Source: Oligoflexia bacterium (GTDB taxonomy: Bacteria > Bdellovibrionota > UBA1018). Taken from it: a DNA stretch of 9,252 bases. Position 1 is the stretch's first letter. The number at the start of each line of letters is the position of its first letter. A program made the position numbers and the translations under genes. The notes under the pieces were generated by a model. It saw nothing but the letters and a program-made list of their open reading frames with translations. It had not been told where the DNA came from and did no database searches. Location: NCBI GenBank assembly GCA_903854365.1, contig CAINWE010000446.1, positions 1-9,252 of the forward strand, given 5' to 3'. Positions 6,776 through 9,252 of this stretch are shown here, in pieces.

Positions 6776-6804
6776 TTGACTAAAGTTTACTTTCATTTAA
6801 ACTT
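6776..6804 (+). promoter_or_regulatory. Candidate promoter of the SOUL-lipocalin-epimerase operon with embedded operator dyad
   Basis: A TTGACT -35 box (6776-6781) is followed 16 bp later by TAAACT (6798-6803), a modest -10 box. A perfect 7-bp inverted repeat, AAGTTTA (6783-6789) and TAAACTT (6798-6804) with an 8-nt spacer, fills the spacer and -10. A dimeric repressor bound there would block RNA polymerase. The divergent GbsR/MarR-type regulator gene starts about 70 bp away and is the obvious candidate, though this is inferred. Confidence 0.45.
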
Positions 6805-6826
6805 ATAAGCAAGGATGAGAAACACC

Positions 6827-7543
6827 ATGAAACCTAAATTGTCCGACCATAAAGCAATTAGATTGATCCTTCGCACTCTGGCTCTCAGCTTTCTGACGAG
6901 CTGCGCTGGTGTGATCGCCCATCAGAAAGCTGCCCTAGCGATCGAAGAACCTTCCTTCCAAGTCATCAAGAAGGGAAACGACTTTGAAATCAGGGAATAT
7001 GCCCCCAATTTAGTTGCCAGAGTGGACGTCACAGGAGATTTCGACAGTGCTGGAAATCAGGGCTTCAAAATTCTAGCTGACTTCATCTTTGGTAATAACA
7101 AAGCGAAAGCAAAAATCAACATGACCGCTCCCGTAGCCATGTCCGAAAAAATTGACATGACCGTGCCCGTTGCGATGGCTGGCGACCATGGTCGCTACCA
7201 AGTTGAGTTCACCATGCCCCGAAAATTCACCAAGGCAACCCTACCAGAGCCTAACAATCCACAAGTCCAAATTATCGAAGTCCCCAGTAAAATCAGAGCC
7301 GTTCATAAGTATTCGGGCACTTGGTCAGAAGACGAATACCTCAAACACAAGACCCAGCTTATTTCTTTACTCAAGCAGGCCGGTTATGAACCTGTGGGTG
7401 AAGCCGTATTTTCTCGCTTTGACCCCCCGTTTATTCCGTGGTTTTTAAGGCATAATGAAGTTTGGATCGAAGTCAAATCCAACCCCGGTCCGAGTCTTGC
7501 ACCGTCGCCGGACCATTCCCCCGCCTCGCCCGGGACGAAATGA
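6827..7543 (+). CDS. SOUL family heme-binding lipoprotein
   Basis: This is a 238-residue exported protein of the SOUL/HEBP family, which binds heme or related tetrapyrroles. ATG 6827 is preferred over ATG 6815, because the AAGGATGAG purine run then lies at a normal distance, whereas AAGG would directly abut the first ATG. The N-terminus is a lipoprotein signal with lipobox LTSC (C26) and Ala at +2, consistent with outer-membrane retention; signal peptidase I cleavage after ALA (36-38) is an alternative. The SOUL domain starts at PSFQVIKK and includes the family motifs MTAPVAM (99-105) and TVPVAM (112-117), and near the end FDPPFIPWFLRHNEVWIEV (198-216). A Pro/Ser-rich tail of about 20 residues follows. 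It is the first gene of a plus-strand operon, 21 bp before the lipocalin gene. Confidence 0.92.
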   Translation: MKPKLSDHKAIRLILRTLALSFLTSCAGVIAHQKAALAIEEPSFQVIKKGNDFEIREYAPNLVARVDVTGDFDSAGNQGFKILADFIFGNNKAKAKINMTAPVAMSEKIDMTVPVAMAGDHGRYQVEFTMPRKFTKATLPEPNNPQVQIIEVPSKIRAVHKYSGTWSEDEYLKHKTQLISLLKQAGYEPVGEAVFSRFDPPFIPWFLRHNEVWIEVKSNPGPSLAPSPDHSPASPGTK

Positions 7544-7564
7544 AATCAATAAGGACACATTTTT

Positions 7565-8122
7565 ATGAAATGGCTTAAAAATTTTTCTCGCACCACCATC
7601 GCCTCTGGACTAATTCTAGCCAAAACCGCTTTAGGGGGTACGGAACTCAAACCCGTCGCTTACGTCGACCTCAAACGCTACATGGGAGATTGGAACGTCA
7701 TCGCGAACATCCCGAACTTTATAGAAAAAGATTGCGTCCAATCCATTGAGAGCTACGCCTTGAGGGAAGATGGAAAAATCGACAATTGGTTTGTTTGTCG
7801 TAAGCCTGACGGAAAAGAGACGCGACTCACCTCACTGGCTTGGGTCGTGAATTCACAAAATAATGCAGAGTGGCGGGTGCGATTCAATCTAGACACGTTT
7901 CTCGGCCACATCCCTTTCCCTATTTCGTTTAGCTACGTCGTCATTGATCTCGATTCAGAAAACTATCAGTACACCGTGGTAGGACACCCGAACCGGAATT
8001 TACTCTGGATCATGGCTCGAGAAAAATCAATCCACCCCAAAGTCTACCAAGAAATCTTAAATCGAGTTGAGCAGCAAGGTTATGATGTTTCTAAAATCGT
8101 ACGTCTGCCGGAAGCCCACTAG
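7565..8122 (+). CDS. Exported lipocalin family protein (Blc-like)
   Basis: This is a 185-residue lipocalin, an eight-stranded barrel that carries hydrophobic ligands such as fatty acids or lysophospholipids in the envelope. A signal peptide covers about residues 1-24 (basic MKWLKNFSR, then TTIASGLILAKTALG). There is no lipobox, unlike typical Blc lipoproteins, so the mature form may be periplasmic. The GxW motif is in YMGDWNVIANIPN (W43). The strand block YQYTVVGHPNRNLLWIMAR (134-152) is typical of bacterial lipocalins of the Blc/apolipoprotein D type. C57 and C78 could form a disulphide. An AAGGA site precedes ATG 7565 at a workable distance. Its stop is only 9 bp from the next start, so it sits within the operon. 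Confidence 0.93.
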   Translation: MKWLKNFSRTTIASGLILAKTALGGTELKPVAYVDLKRYMGDWNVIANIPNFIEKDCVQSIESYALREDGKIDNWFVCRKPDGKETRLTSLAWVVNSQNNAEWRVRFNLDTFLGHIPFPISFSYVVIDLDSENYQYTVVGHPNRNLLWIMAREKSIHPKVYQEILNRVEQQGYDVSKIVRLPEAH

Positions 8123-8131
8123 GAGTTGTTC

Positions 8132-9252
8132 ATGAAGGTTTTAATCACTGGAGCCACGGGATTCGTTGGAAGAAAACTTTGTAAAGCACTGGCAGGACAA
8201 GGCCACAATCTCATCATCCTAACCAGAAGCCGAAAAACAGCTCAAGAGGTCATTCCTGCTCCCCATATTGCTATCGAATGGGAAGAAACCAAAGACCTCA
8301 ATTCTCTCGCCCAATTCGAAGCTCTGAAGGGTATCGATGCGGTCATTCACCTGGCCGGCGAGTCCGTCGGTGCGCAAAGGTGGACCCCGAGATTCAAAGA
8401 AAAGCTTCGAAGTTCAAGACTCCGTACTGCTGATTCTCTCATTCAAATTTTAGAGAAATCGGGAAATACAAAACCAAAAGTCATGCTCAGCGCCTCAGGG
8501 ATTGGCTACTACGGAGATTGCGGCGACGAAGTTCTCGATGAGTCTCATGGGCCGGGTCGTGACTTCTTAGCGAAGCTCTCTCTCGACTGGGAAGGCAAAC
8601 TTTTCAACGCATCTTCGATCGAAACCAGAAAAGTTGCCCTTAGAATCGGAATTGTTCTTGGACCCTGCGGCGGTGCATTAGAGCAGATGATCTCCGCATT
8701 TTCCACCGGGGTAGCGGCTGTTCTCGGAAACGGGAAACAGTGGTTCAGCTGGATTCATATCGATGATTTAGTTTCGATCATTTCCGAAGCCGTTCAGAAT
8801 GAAGCTTATCGTGGGCCCATCAATGCTTGCTCCCCGCATCCATTAACGCAAAAAGAATTTACCAGGAAGCTCGCTCAGCGCCTGCACAGTTGGATCACCG
8901 TCTCCGCTCCAGGCTTCATGCTTCGCCTCATGCAAGGTGAATTTGCAAGTTCTCTCCTATCGAGTCAGCGAATCTCGCCTAAAAGACTGCTCGAGCTTGG
9001 ATTTAAGTTCGAACACCCGCGAATCGATGAGGCTCTTAACGATATTCTCGGGCAGAGTTATTCCAAAGGCTTTGATGAGTACCTCAGCCAGTGTTGGATC
9101 GCCAAACCAATTGAAGAGGTCTTCGACTTTTTCTCTAAAGCAAAAAATCTCGAGACGATTACTCCGCCGTTGCTGCATTTTCAAATTTTATCTCAATCCA
9201 CTCCGGAGATTCAAAAGGGCACACTCATCGATTATCGACTCAGACTGCACGG
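8132..9252 (+). CDS. TIGR01777 family NAD-dependent epimerase (SDR39U1-like) fused to a START-like SRPBCC domain; truncated by right edge
   Basis: 373 codons are visible from ATG 8132; AGGAG, overlapping the lipocalin stop TAG, lies 7 nt upstream. The extended SDR domain begins with GATGFVG (7-13), the NAD(P)-binding glycine motif. It continues with HLAGESVGAQRW (73-84), SASGIGYYG (120-128), RIGIVLGPCGGAL (171-183), and QWFSWIHIDDLV (203-214), all hallmarks of TIGR01777. After about residue 308 a second domain starts, with CWIAKPIEEVFDFFSKAKNL and then ETITPP...F and GTLIDYRLRLH. This is the start of an SRPBCC (polyketide cyclase/START-like) ligand-binding domain, which continues beyond the window. 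The fusion suggests that the reductase acts on a hydrophobic ligand held by the START-like pocket. The substrate is unknown. Confidence 0.9.
   Translation, partial: MKVLITGATGFVGRKLCKALAGQGHNLIILTRSRKTAQEVIPAPHIAIEWEETKDLNSLAQFEALKGIDAVIHLAGESVGAQRWTPRFKEKLRSSRLRTADSLIQILEKSGNTKPKVMLSASGIGYYGDCGDEVLDESHGPGRDFLAKLSLDWEGKLFNASSIETRKVALRIGIVLGPCGGALEQMISAFSTGVAAVLGNGKQWFSWIHIDDLVSIISEAVQNEAYRGPINACSPHPLTQKEFTRKLAQRLHSWITVSAPGFMLRLMQGEFASSLLSSQRISPKRLLELGFKFEHPRIDEALNDILGQSYSKGFDEYLSQCWIAKPIEEVFDFFSKAKNLETITPPLLHFQILSQSTPEIQKGTLIDYRLRLH

Noticed and set aside
8957..9184. Minus-strand open frame of 75 codons
   Set aside because: It is antisense to the epimerase-SRPBCC fusion, whose plus-strand frame stays open with clear family motifs.

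Overview
The window is a 9.25 kb chromosomal segment from a Gram-negative bacterium. The Gram-negative call rests on an exported SOUL lipoprotein, an exported lipocalin and a UbiB-type kinase. Base composition is fairly balanced and genes are tightly packed. Taxonomy is inferred only weakly: the gene mix (photolyase, renalase-like flavoprotein, DUF1295, SOUL, lipocalin, TIGR01777 epimerase, GbsR/MarR regulator, secreted Hint protein) would fit a Bdellovibrionota/deltaproteobacterial-type genome, but nothing in the sequence proves it. I saw no rRNA, tRNA, CRISPR array or insertion sequence.

Layout. (1) Minus strand, 1-1204: a class I cyclobutane pyrimidine dimer photolyase whose C-terminus lies beyond the left edge. 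(2) Minus strand, 1254-2567: a secreted cysteine-rich protein that ends in a Hedgehog-type Hint (Hog) autoprocessing domain, only 49 bp upstream of the photolyase. (3) Plus strand, 2650-3717: a renalase-like FAD oxidoreductase, divergent from the Hint gene. (4) A 272 bp convergent gap. (5) Minus strand, 6710 down to 3990: a tightly overlapping operon of GbsR/MarR-type regulator, ABC1/UbiB (COQ8-like) kinase and DUF1295 membrane protein. (6) A divergent promoter region with a perfect 7-bp inverted repeat, then the plus-strand operon 6827 to past the right edge: SOUL heme-binding lipoprotein, exported lipocalin, and a TIGR01777 epimerase fused to a START-like (SRPBCC) domain, cut off by the window end.

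The set of photolyase, renalase-like flavoprotein, DUF1295, lipocalin and TIGR01777-type SDR resembles light or photo-oxidative-stress gene clusters in other bacteria. I infer that much of the window serves DNA photorepair plus envelope or lipid protection, with the GbsR-like protein as a candidate local regulator.

The standout is the Hint protein. It keeps the Hedgehog-type catalytic residues (Cys at the junction, a block Asp, SxxH in place of TxxH, and a late SCY cysteine) and lacks an intein C-terminal His-Asn. Its N-terminal part carries four regular repeats, each with exactly C-x15-C. It looks like a bacterial secreted protein that cleaves itself and may attach a small nucleophile to its N-terminal Cys-repeat domain.
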